Source of the DNA: Epiperipatus broadwayi
Taxonomy: Eukaryota > Onychophora > Udeonychophora > Euonychophora > Peripatidae
DNA: 64,000 nt
Assembly: GCA_028023455.1 (NCBI GenBank)
Contig: JAQFVV010012511.1
Location: forward strand, 2,914,165-2,978,164
Reading direction: 5' to 3'
The notes below the pieces were generated by a model that saw only the letters and a program-made list of their open reading frames with translations, made no database searches and had not been told where the DNA came from. Position numbers and translations under genes: made by a program. This document shows, one piece after another, positions 1 through 10,060 of the stretch; position 1 is the stretch's first letter; each line of letters starts with the position of its first letter.

Positions 1-736
1 GCATTGACCTGATAATTATTTTTACTCTTATTGTAACATTACTGTACCTAACTGCAATTGAGATTGATATAATTTATTAATTTAATTGTTTGTTAAAAAA
101 TTAGTTTTTATGTGTTATTTAAATTACATTCTTTTCTTTTTAACTATCTTTCTAATGTAACAATTTAGATAACAAATGTTGACAAATTTTTTACAAATGC
201 TATTTATTTTTGCTTAAGTTCATTTATAAACCTACAATTATCAGAAATCTAATAGCATTAGAGTAATCCACTTATTTTTAAATATTATTTATGACTGTGT
301 GTGTGAATATATATTACCACTAATTTACAATTAAACTTCTAACCAAAATTACCACAGATTTATTTACCAAGGCAGATTTCTCAAATACAATACAAAACAA
401 ACATGCCTTCAGTTCCCTCTTACAATTCACATCCCACTTATCTTCAATATCAATACGGGAATTAAAATTTTGGGAAAGGAGGATAATATATATTTGTGAT
501 CTGCTATTTGCATTTGAAAAGTCTGTTTTGACAGGAAATTATTGACAGTAATTTTTTTTTTTCAATTTAATTTTGACTATTGATTTAATTGTAAATCAAT
601 GATATAATATATTAAATAGTTTAGCTTTGGACATTATTTTTGTACAGATATATAAATGCTTTCACACAAAAAAAACATTGATTTAAAACAATATCTATCT
701 CAACCTAAATGATTATTGCAACCTAGTAGCCACAGA
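1..736. other. AT-rich non-coding DNA
   Basis: No gene, RNA or clear repeat is visible. The stretch is AT-rich with short homopolymer runs and stop codons in all frames. Confidence 0.5.
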
Positions 737-753
737 TCTCTTCTTAGATATTT
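737..753. repeat. 17-bp target-site duplication, left copy
   Basis: The sequence TCTCTTCTTAGATATTT is repeated exactly at 1273-1289 and brackets the retrocopy at 754-1272. Confidence 0.85.
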
Positions 754-1272
754 TTTTCTCAAAAGTAACCTTTATTAGTCAAAAGATTACAAAAAATTAT
801 CGCTTACACTTACCCGTGGAACATTACAAAGTGTTCAATGTTACAAGGCAAAACAATTATTGACCAGGTTTACAAAGTATGTACGCTCGATAACAAATAT
901 ATCCATAAAAGGGTTGTATAGTTTTGCTTAATGTGTATCATGGATGAGCACAGATCTGCACTGCCCAAAAACAATCCATCAAGAGGATGCAGCAGCCCAT
1001 TAGAGTGGAAAAGGCACTAAAAAATTTTACCCTGTACCCTCCCGGCAGGTTTTCCGGCTAGCAGCAATAATCATAACCAGCCCGCACCCATAAACCAGAC
1101 CCCCAACGACCACCATCATCAACCCCTGTGGAAGAAATGAGGAATGCAGACCCATGCTAGCAAATATTACAACAAAACTCTATTACTGTTACAAAGATGA
1201 TATTTCTAGCTGGAGTGTCTATCATCCAGTGATATCCTGCACACTGATGTCAATGGAGCTGAACATCTGCCC
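754..1272 (-). mobile_element. retroposed transcript copy (519 bp)
   Basis: This block reads as a minus-strand RNA copy. It begins after 1272, ends with a short A tail (the T run just after 750) and carries an AATAAA polyadenylation signal (complement of 771-776) about 20 nt before the tail. It is flanked by exact 17-bp direct repeats, the mark of LINE-type target-primed insertion. It is clearly more GC-rich than its surroundings. No A/B box of a tRNA promoter is visible, so a retrocopy of a polymerase II transcript is more likely than a tRNA SINE. The parent transcript was not recognised. Confidence 0.75.
1027..1155 (-). pseudogene. small hydrophobic ORF inside the retrocopy (42 codons)
   Basis: An ATG-to-stop frame of 42 codons lies in the middle of the retrocopy. 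Its centre is strongly hydrophobic (LMMVVVGGLVYGCGLVMII), long enough to span a membrane once, and is followed by a basic stretch (SRKTCREGTG). Shorter frames lie upstream on the same strand. I do not recognise the protein. The frame could be a fragment of a longer ancestral ORF broken by indels, a genuine small membrane protein in the parent mRNA, or chance. Confidence 0.3.
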
Positions 1273-1289
1273 TCTCTTCTTAGATATTT
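1273..1289. repeat. 17-bp target-site duplication, right copy
   Basis: Exact match to 737-753. Confidence 0.85.
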
Positions 1290-2984
1290 CGCTGCTTGTT
1301 AAATCAGAAGCAGGGTAACATAGAATGCTTCCACAAAGCTATGAAATACTCACAGAGAGCATAAATTATAAAGGCCTGCATTTATGATTTATTTATTCCA
1401 GGAAAATAACATGATGAAGAAATTTGTGATGAATGCTAAATTCCCATAGGAGTAATATTGATAAAGTTTAATTGGGAATGGAACACAATAAAACTGGGAC
1501 AATTTCTTAAGTAAAATATAGGTAATAATATTATACTGTACAATACATAATTGTTTATAAATATGAATGCAGAAATTAAAAATTGTATAGATAAAATAAA
1601 TAAGTTATAAACTTGATTTTCTTTTCTTTAGTTTCAGATTTAAAAATAAATAAATAGCATTTTTTATATATATATACAATGGTCAAAAATTTTGTTCAAT
1701 TGCAATTATATCATCAAATTTAAAATAAAACCTCACTAGAATTTCCTTTTTTATTGAATTTTCCAAAGAATTGGCAACATTTTTCATAAAATAAAAATGG
1801 CTTCTGCTTTTATTATTATATGTGTAAACCAAAAATTATACTTTAAAATAGAAAATTTAAAAAAAAAAAATTGTGAAAAGGGCAATTTTCATTTTATTTT
1901 ATTGAGATTTAAAATTTGTTTGGTGGAATCAATGCCAGCAATGTGAAAATTATTTCACCTGGAAAATGTTCTAAATTTATTTTTATATCAGTTGATCACC
2001 GATTGGTTTTTGTGGAAGTTTCTATAGTGATCTCTATCTAGTACTCTACTGTATATTCAAATGGCAGGTAATATCTAGATTTTGTCTATTTCTGATAACT
2101 TCTAATTTTACATTTAAGTAGTAAAATATAATTAGTGAAAATGTACTGTGATATCTGCAAACAAATACAATATGGAAAATAGTCTTATATTTTTAAACCA
2201 TTTCTGCATTTTTTGTGAACTTATGCACTGTGAAATGTTTTAAATATGCTTGCTTATGATTCATTTTATGAAGTTATGATAAATTTTATAACATTATTGT
2301 ATAATTAAACAATGACAATTGTGTCTATCCCTTTTTGTACAAAATTTTACATTCGATTCTGCAATACTAAATTTGCATATATACTAATTAATTATATATG
2401 GTTCATCTTTGATAACCCATTCTCACCTATAATATTTAGAAGAAAAAAATTTCTCATTTTGCATTATCCATAAATATGTATAAAATACTCTACATTTCAA
2501 GAATTTATTGTTACAGAATTTATTATACAACTTAAGATTTTTATAAAAATCAATCAACTGAAATATAATTTAAACTCTTTTGAGTGAATAGTATCAAATA
2601 AACTAATTAAAATTCACCTGTTTATTAAAATGAGATTAAAATGTGTTGCAAATACTTGATCAATTAATTCATATATCAAAAATACAAATAATAACTTTCA
2701 AATATTAATAAGCTGTGTTCAAAAAAGATTAGAAAATTTTGCTGGATAGGTTTATTTTAAACTGCTTACGAAATTATTAATTACACATACTTTCAAATCA
2801 ATGGGTCTTTGACCTTAGCTCAATCATATCACAACTATCCATCAACCCAAAAACCAGACCATTCTCTCTAACTATGAGTGCATTTTGAAACATCCATATC
2901 ACTTTTTCCAAGTGAGGAAGACATGCATAAAAACATGTATAATTTAATATGCTCAAATTTAACTTGATTATATATATATATATT
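1290..2984. other. AT-rich non-coding DNA
   Basis: No gene recognised. It holds short (TA)n runs, for example near 1664-1675, and many A/T homopolymers, with nothing coding-like on either strand. Confidence 0.5.
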
Positions 2985-3775
2985 CAATAAACTATGAAAA
3001 AAAATGGAATACCACCCATTTCTTAAGCTTTGATAATATTTAAACCCAGTTTATTGACCTTAGTATAAATCAAAGAGTGATGTGCAATGTAAATGCTCTG
3101 AATTTGAAGGATTAAAGCAATGCTTTAGTTTTAATAATCCTGAAATACCCAATGATCTTAAAAATAATAATAATAAATTATCATAGCTACAATATTAATT
3201 GAAGTGGAAATAAATGCAACTCTCATTGGGGTACGTTTAAACAATAATCAAACAGCAATAAATCATGAATGAAAACACCAATCTATTTAGCTCTGATAGC
3301 ATTTAATCCTAGTTTATTGTTAGTCGTTATAAATCAAAGAGTAAAATCTGTTTTAATTTGACTATATAATTTACTGACTTTTGTCTATTGATTAAGTATG
3401 CCCCAGTGAGAGTTGCAGTTATTTCAATTTCATATTGTAGCTATGATAATTTTCAATTACATTTATTAAAAACTGATGGTCCTTTGTATATTTGGGTGTT
3501 TTTAAAAATAAAGTATTACTTTGATCCTTCAAATGGTTAAATTATAATTTCAGAGCATTTACACTGTACATAAATCTAAATTTCATTCTTTGAATTGTAA
3601 TTATTTTTTAAAAACTAAGCTTAAATATGATCAGAGCTAAAGAAATGGGTAGTATCATTCTATTTATTTTCATAATTTTGTGATATTTAATTATTGGTTA
3701 AGCACAGTCCAATGGGAGTTGCAGTTATTTGCTTTTCAATATTCATATTGTAGCTATGATTATTTTTGATTACAC
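2985..3775. repeat. nested foldback (MITE-like) element
   Basis: The core 3179-3451 has imperfect inverted arms of about 90 bp. The left arm contains TCATAGCTACAATAT and GCAACTCTCATTGGGG. The right arm contains CCCCAGTGAGAGTTGC and ATATTGTAGCTATGATA. A further copy of the right arm lies at about 3700-3765, and the sequence at 2995-3150 is an inverted copy of 3520-3660, so one foldback appears to sit inside a larger one. No transposase is encoded. (TA)n tracts lie at both outer edges. Confidence 0.65.
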
Positions 3776-3860
3776 ATATATATATATATTTAGATATATT
3801 TCAAATTTCTATTTCATCACACATTCCTGAAACACATGATCAAAGACATGTGAAAAAAAT

Positions 3861-3920
3861 GATCTCCAAGATGCACATTTCATGCTGAATCAGCACTTAT
3901 CAGTTGACCAAATCATAATC
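3861..3920 (-). ncRNA. hammerhead ribozyme-like motif, family 3, copy a (degenerate)
   Basis: On the minus strand the order is CCAA-like stem I strand (here GTCAA), CTGATAA, a stem II hairpin GTGCTG-ATT-CAGCAT, GAAA, stem III ATG-TG-CAT, cleavage-site C, then TTGG. The core G8 is A, so activity is unlikely. Stem II has five Watson-Crick pairs plus one G-U. Two related copies at 21.06 and 22.84 kb carry different core defects, so the shared ancestor fits the hammerhead consensus better than any single copy. Confidence 0.5.
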
Positions 3921-3925
3921 TTATA

Positions 3926-4620
3926 TATACATCTTCATCATTTGTTTAGTATTATATAGATGGCAAAGTACTATAGTTTTATTACAAATGTCAAACTTTT
4001 TATACTTCCAACTTTGATACAAAACACTTTATATAAATATTATTACTAATCATTTATTAAACTAAAGATTATCTATAGCAATAACTATATTAATATCATC
4101 TATGTTCTTTATTACAATACTTTTTTACAACCCACTATTGACTGTTTTGATTGCCCCAACAACCTTCTTCAGAATTATAACAAACACAATACAAATACAT
4201 GAATACAAATTTACATGAAAATATAATTTTACATTATATATATATATTCTATTTTGTGATCATTATTTAAATACCCACATATATCTTTATATTCCTCTCT
4301 ATATAATTATTATCTTTTTATATATTATATATTTTGCTCTTTTTTATATTCTATATTTATCAATTAATACTTCCTATAATGATATATATATATTATTTTT
4401 ATTTCATTTATTTTTTATTTTACTCTCTTTAATCTTATTAATATTTAACTCTAACATTATATCTGTATACTTTTATATTTTACATTATTATTATTCATTA
4501 TATTAATATTCAATATTATATATTTTTAACCTATAATATTATTTTTTAACAATATTTTTTATATCTATTATGTACTTGTATTTCCAAATCTTAACTGCTA
4601 AATTCAAACTTTTAAATTTG
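3926..4620. other. very AT-rich non-coding DNA
   Basis: The stretch holds (TA)n runs near 4235 and 4382 and no feature I can name. Confidence 0.5.
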
Positions 4621-4750
4621 ATGTGATGTGATGTATTATGGCTTCTCCTTAAACGAAGTCAAGAATATCTCAGCAATTATGCCCAGATAAACCTGTTAGC
4701 CACTTTCTTTTACATTCACCACTCTAAATTTACCCATAATTTTACAGTTA
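4621..4750 (-). mobile_element. detached LINE 3' tail
   Basis: Read on the minus strand, this segment is closely similar to the 3' untranslated tail of the LINE at 51.95-54.12 kb (compare about 51950-52080). Shared blocks include AAAGTGGCTA(A/G)CAGGTTT, GGGCATA(A/G)TTGCTGAGA and the terminal CATCACATCACAT-type run. No coding sequence accompanies it. It is either a 5'-truncated LINE insertion or a SINE that borrowed the LINE tail. It abuts the 3' end of a Penelope-like fragment. Confidence 0.55.
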
Positions 4751-4792
4751 TACTTTAGTGGCTCCCTCTTTTTATTATTTATATAATTAAAT

Positions 4793-5766
4793 CTATATAT
4801 TTATGTCAAAAAAATTTTTTAGGTCCAAATCTCTATTTAATTCTTGCTTAATATTATTAATATAAATATCTTTTTTTGTTTTTCTATCCCTTTTATTATT
4901 TGTAAATTGTATCATCTTTATACAATCCTTTCCAAACCCATGCCCTGTTTCTAATGTATGTAAATATATTGGAAAATTTTTATCATATTTATGTTGTAAT
5001 AGTTTTCTATATATTGAATTCTTTCTTTCTCTTACATAATTTACGTTTATATTATTAGTATGACACTTTTTACAATTAATTTCATATATTTGATCTATTT
5101 CATTATCTGAATTTTTATTATAATTACTAATATACTTATTTTCTAAAATACTAGTCACATTTTTTCTCTTTTTATTAACTGTTCTAACATTTATTATATT
5201 ATTAAATTTTTTATTAATTTTACCTATAACTTTATTTAAATTCTTAACTACATAGTTATTTCCTGTCTTTATATTTATATAATTAATTTTATCCATATTA
5301 TTATTTCTACTTTTTTAAAATATATTATTTATATAATCTATTATATTTTCTATTAATCTAATATTATCATTTATAAACTTATTTGGATAATCATTATTTA
5401 TAAGTTCTTCTTTTATCAAATCTATTTGTTTAACAAGAGGAGGTGGTCATGTGATGTTTATTGGCTTATAATCTTCTTTACTTGAACAATAATTTACTGT
5501 TCTATGAATTCTAGAATGTATTGTATTTATTTTATATTTGTATTTGAATTCCAACTAGTTATATTATTATCTATATTACTTTTCTTATAAATTAATATTT
5601 CAATCCTACATTTCCCTTCTTCATATGACTTAATTAACTTTATATCTAAATATGTCTGTAATATTATTCTCTTCTTTTTCTACAGTAAATTTAATATTTT
5701 TATTTATCTTATTAATATCCTCTATAAATAAATCTATCTGTCTTTGTGTTTTATTAAATATCACTC
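4793..5766 (-). pseudogene. Penelope-like retroelement 3' half with GIY-YIG-like domain (copy 1)
   Basis: The 3' part is an open frame of 167 codons (4793-5296). It contains IYEINCKKC, a Cys pair that precedes the GIY-YIG nuclease fold in Penelope-like elements, then NVNYVRER where the family has a YIG-type motif, then HTLETGHGF and a C-terminal NRDLDLKNFF. Upstream, the frame is broken but still reads IKFTVEKEENNIT and a RIHR-like block, which match the end of the reverse transcriptase of these elements. The nuclease motif is altered and the frame has stops, so this is a dead 5'-truncated copy. An extra segment of about 30 bp near 5435-5465 is absent from copy 2. Confidence 0.7.
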
Positions 5767-5952
5767 AAATACAAATATAAAATAAATACAATATATTCTA
5801 GAATTCATAGAGCAATAAATTATTGTTCAAGTAAAGAAGATTATGTTAAAGAAATAGATTTGATAAAAGAAAAATTTATAAATAATGATTATCTAAATAA
5901 GTTTATAAATGATAATATTAGGTTAATAGAAAATATGATGATGATGATGATG

Positions 5953-6041
<89 letters not shown>

Positions 6042-6541
6042 GAAAAAAGTAGTAATATTATAGATAAAATTAATTATATAGGTATAAAGACAGGAAATAA
6101 CTATATAGTTAAGAATTTAAATAAAGTTATAGGTAAAATAAATAAAAAATTTAATAATATAATCAATGTTAGAATAGTTAATGAAAAGAGAAAATATATG
6201 ATTAGTATTTTAGGAAATAAGTATATTAGCAAATTATAATAAAAATTCAGATGAAATAAAAGGAATATATGAAATTAGTTGTAAAAAGTGTCAGATTAAT
6301 AATATCAAAGTAAATTATATAGAAGTAAAGAATTCAATATATAAAAGACTATTGCAACATAAATATAATAAAAATTCACCGATATATTCACATAGATTAA
6401 AAACAAGGCTTGTATTTGGAAATAAAGATAATGCAATTTACAAATAATATAAGTGATAGAAAAATAAAAGATGCTATTTATATTAATAATATTAAGCCAA
6501 TATTAAATAGAGATTTGGGCCTTAAAATTTTTTTGACATAA
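5767..6541 (+). pseudogene. Penelope-like retroelement 3' half (copy 2), head-to-head with copy 1
   Basis: This is the same region as copy 1 in the opposite orientation. An open frame reads RIHRAINYCSSKEDYVKEID from about 5805, the conserved block after the reverse transcriptase palm in Penelope-like elements. It then enters an (ATG)n(ATA)n expansion read as Met and Ile runs, and stops at 6063. Beyond that come diverged versions of the copy 1 peptides (KINYI.IKTGNNY, YEISCKKCQ) with stops and frameshifts. The 3' end at about 6541 matches the copy 1 end at about 4793. Confidence 0.7.
5935..6041 (+). repeat. (ATG)n/(ATA)n microsatellite inside the PLE frame
   Basis: Six ATG triplets pass into about 29 ATA/AAT triplets without breaking the PLE reading frame. 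Copy 1 lacks this tract, so it expanded after the copies separated. Confidence 0.9.
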
Positions 6542-9246
6542 TATATATATAGTGTAACGTTCTTCATGTTTTCCTAGTTTTTTTACACACTATTAAGTGA
6601 AAGTTAATCAAACTATGGAAAAGAAAATATATTGTTCCTATTTCCAAAAACATAGCTATATTTCCTGATTAACTGGCCGACTAATTATTATGACCGGAAT
6701 TGCCAATGAAGTTACTTTTAATTTATAAGAGAGTGCCATAGTCAATAGACTCCTAACTTCCTCATATCCCATAATTTTGAGCAAGTAACTAAAAGATCGG
6801 GGTTATGATTTCCCATAACTTTATTTATTATTTTAGAGAATATTATTCCCAGAGCTTAGTTAATAACTGTTAAATAGAATGGCAAAGGTAATTTCTTTAA
6901 TTAAATATTAATTAACTAATATCTAATATTCAAATTAAGAATGTACAAAGAGAGTGCTAAATTAATACTAAATATTTTATTAAAATCTATTTAAAATATT
7001 TATGCAAGAATTAATAATAAAAAATCGAAAAGAAAAACACACACTAATCCAAGTATTATTAATCAGATGAAAAGTTCTTGTTCCATTTAAATTCTTCTAG
7101 TAGTTCTTTTAAACATTGAAAAGTAGTCACTATTGGTATGATCATTCATGGTTAACATTAATTGGCCAATAATTAAAGTCACAAATCAGGAATAAATAAT
7201 CTTAACTTATCTGTAAGCTTGTATCAGTTCTTATAATATATGTGTCTTCCTTTGGGATCCCATGTTCCTTGACATTTAATTGATCTCTCCTGCAAGCATT
7301 TTCACATTCTCAAGCAATAAAGCCATTTGGGTTTTTTGCCAGAGGGGTTCAATATTTTATATAATTTATCATAATAATTGTGTAATATAGTATATAATTA
7401 GATTCAATAACCACCATCTAATTGGAATACAAATAGTGGGTTAGAAACAGAGATAGGTATACATTGCTGATCCCTCTCATCATTCCATGCAGCAGATTAA
7501 TGACATCACAACATGGATTTTTTTATATATATGTAGCACTTGTGAATCTTTCAACCTTATGAATATCCAAAAACAGGTAGAAAAACTAGTCAATAGAGTA
7601 TTATAATTAAGAAATAACTCATCGTTTTGCTATTACTTACCACCATCGATACTATTCTTAGTTTCTCAATTTTGGACTATGATATAAGCTTTAAAGAAGT
7701 AGCTCTAAAAAGAGGGGGTATAATTGCAGGATAAAAATTCCTATCTCTTCCTCTATAAATTAATAGTGAGAAAGAAGAATTTTCACCAAGCCAGCCGAAT
7801 CTCCAATTTTTTTATACTTGTAATTAATAATAATAAGAAGCCCACTTGCCATTCAATAAATACATATATATATATAGCCCAGTAGATTGTCCGTGTACTA
7901 GCTACGTAAAAAAAAATCCCAGTTTTAGTTTAAAATAAGGATTTCTTGATTTAAAAGATTTCATATGTAATAAAAAAGTTATAAATCCTTTGCAAGTCTT
8001 TTACATTTAAATTATTCATATAATCTGATCGTTTAATACTGACGATTTAATCAGCAACAGTAAAAACAGAAATTTATATCAAACCAAAAAATGAATTATT
8101 TTATAAACTTTTTTAAAGAAAATTCTGACATGCCATTAAAATTAATGATTTTCTGAAAATAAATGACTATAGGAAGAACTAGTTATGTAAGAATGATATT
8201 TTTATTCAAGTCATTAAAATGATTCATTAGTGAGATTTGTTTTTAAGAATAAACAATAATATTACAATCAATCCAGCTTAAAGTTGAATTAATTAAATAT
8301 TTTAATAAAATTATTTTGAAAAATGTTACTGAGAAACTACCGTTTGCTAATTTCATAATCATCAAAATTAATAACAAGTTTCCTAATCTGCAATAAATTG
8401 TCTTATAAAAAAAAAATTGGATATCAAACTAACTGAGTGATTTAAAAACATATTTGTAATAGAAAGTATTCAATTATTCTTGCTAGACAGAAAATTTTCA
8501 TTACGTTTGCTTTTCCCCCCCCTTTAAACTTTAATGCTAAAGTAAGAATGAACTTCTACATTTAACGGATTCAATTGTAAGCAGGTTAAAGGCAACAATT
8601 TTATTTTTTACTATTAAAAATCTTTTTCAGAACTTTTTCAATCTCAACCAATGTTTAGCTTAAAGTGTATTAATTCTTCATTATTGAATTGTTTAATCAT
8701 CCCCTTTTTAGAGATTGAAGACTGAACCCATTTTTCATTTGTAACATACTTTTTACATATATAAAACAGTGCATCAATGTTTAACATGGCAATTACAGAA
8801 ATTTCAATTATTATTTTAACTGATATCTCTCTTCATGACATATTACTATTACAATATTTGTCTGGATAAAATAATCTTTACCAAACAATTTTCCCACAAT
8901 TCACTGTAAGTCAGACATTGTAGTAATTTTATAAACCGGAAGCCATGTTGAATTTGGCTTATGTGAAAATAGTTGATAGTCTGACCTGTAATTTTTAAAA
9001 ATTTAAAATATATAATTATATATTTAAGGTTTGTTTATAATCTTATCATGATTGACATTTCACAAAATTAAACCAATAAAGATTTGATCATTAGAAGCCA
9101 TAATGGGTAAAATTACTAGCAATCAAAATTTCAATATTTTCAGTTCTGTTTTAAATAGAGTGGACAGACTTAAACTAAATCTTTCTGCATCAAGTCTCAA
9201 GCTTTACTGTTAGTGACTGTCTGACAAAATAAACATTTGACTATTA
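6542..9246. other. AT-rich non-coding DNA
   Basis: No gene is supported. The stretch holds a (TA)n run at about 7861-7876, a C run at 8514-8522 and scattered homopolymers. The less AT-rich patches near 7230-7340 and 7440-7520 have no open frame I would defend. Confidence 0.45.
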
Positions 9247-9332
9247 GCCGTGAAAAAAAATAGACAATACCAGCTTTAATTCTACAATTGCCGTGAAAAA
9301 AAATAGACAATACCAGCTTTAATTCTACAATT
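9247..9332. repeat. tandem duplication, 2 x 43 bp
   Basis: A 43-bp unit beginning GCCGTGAAAAAAAATAGAC is repeated exactly, at 9247-9289 and 9290-9332. Confidence 0.9.
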
Positions 9333-9523
9333 ATTATATCGATTACTGCATTAATTAGTTAGAAATAGTTATATTTCAAAAAGTAAAAAAAAATATTAAC
9401 AATTCTCCAGCTAATATTGAATAAAATATTTTATTGTGATATTAATATGGTTTTAATCTGAAAAACACAAACTGTTTCATAAACGCTCAGAGTTTGTGTT
9501 TAGATCTAGTTTCTTACTCCTGT

Positions 9524-9567
9524 CCTTCACTGACAATAGCAAATAGCTTGAAATCATGATCTGAAGG
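9524..9567 (+). ncRNA. hammerhead ribozyme, family 2, copy 1 (core G8 to A)
   Basis: The layout is identical to the copy at 9924, but the core reads CTGACAA, so the invariant G8 is lost. Stems I, II and III are preserved. Probably inactive. Confidence 0.55.
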
Positions 9568-9923
9568 TGGAACTAAAGTTAGAGATAGTGAATGCTTGCT
9601 CTGACGTTTATGTAAACAAACATACGCTTGACGGTGTTTTTGGTAGAACGCCATCTATTGTCATAAATACAAGCATTAGCAAGTTTTAACTTGCTTTTTG
9701 TTTTTCAGAAATGTACCTTTGAGGTCTTTCTAGCAATGATATATATTGCAGAGGCTTCTACTATGTGGTGATGCTGAACTGATATCAGACCCATATAGCT
9801 ATCTGGCTTGCTATGCTGAGTTTGAAGACATTACGTGTCTAAAATATTCACGCTTGCAAGCTGAATAGAAACTGTTTCATAAACGCTCAGAGTTTGTGTT
9901 TAGATCTAGTTTCTTATTCCTGT

Positions 9924-9967
9924 CCTTCACTGACGATAGCAAATAGCTTGAAATCATGATCTGAAGG
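9924..9967 (+). ncRNA. type I hammerhead ribozyme, family 2, copy 2 (core intact)
   Basis: In order: stem I strand CCTTCA; core CTGACGA (position 7 is free to vary in the consensus); stem II AGC-AAATA-GCT inside a T.T mismatch at 10.1/11.1; core GAAA; stem III ATC-AT-GAT; cleavage after C9961 (triplet ATC); second stem I strand TGAAGG, pairing all six positions with CCTTCA. Beyond a one-sided bulge, GGAACTA pairs with TAGTTTC, extending stem I. Stems II and III are closed by loops and stem I is open, which is the type I arrangement. The 10.1/11.1 mismatch departs from the usual G-C. Confidence 0.65.
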
Positions 9968-10060
9968 TGGAACTAAAGTTAGAGATAGTGAATGCTTGCT
10001 CTGACGTTTATGTAAACAAACATACGCTTGACGGTGTTTTTGGTAGAACGCCATCTATTA

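Larger units (their letters stand above)
9471..10060 (+). mobile_element. hammerhead element family 2: 400-bp unit, about 1.5 tandem copies
   Basis: The first 190 bp (9471-9660) recur almost unchanged at 9871-10060, giving a 400-bp period and one complete unit plus a partial one. Each partial unit contains a hammerhead fold. The linking segment contains CAGACCCATATAGCTATC and TTTGAAGACATT, boxes also found in families 1 and 4, and the hairpin AGCAAG-TTTTAA-CTTGCT at 9678-9695. No protein is encoded. No clear target-site duplication was found. Best read as a small non-autonomous retrozyme-like element. Confidence 0.65.

Noticed and set aside
5860-6063. Poly-Met/Ile ORF as a novel protein
   Set aside because: It is a microsatellite expanded inside a broken Penelope-like reading frame.
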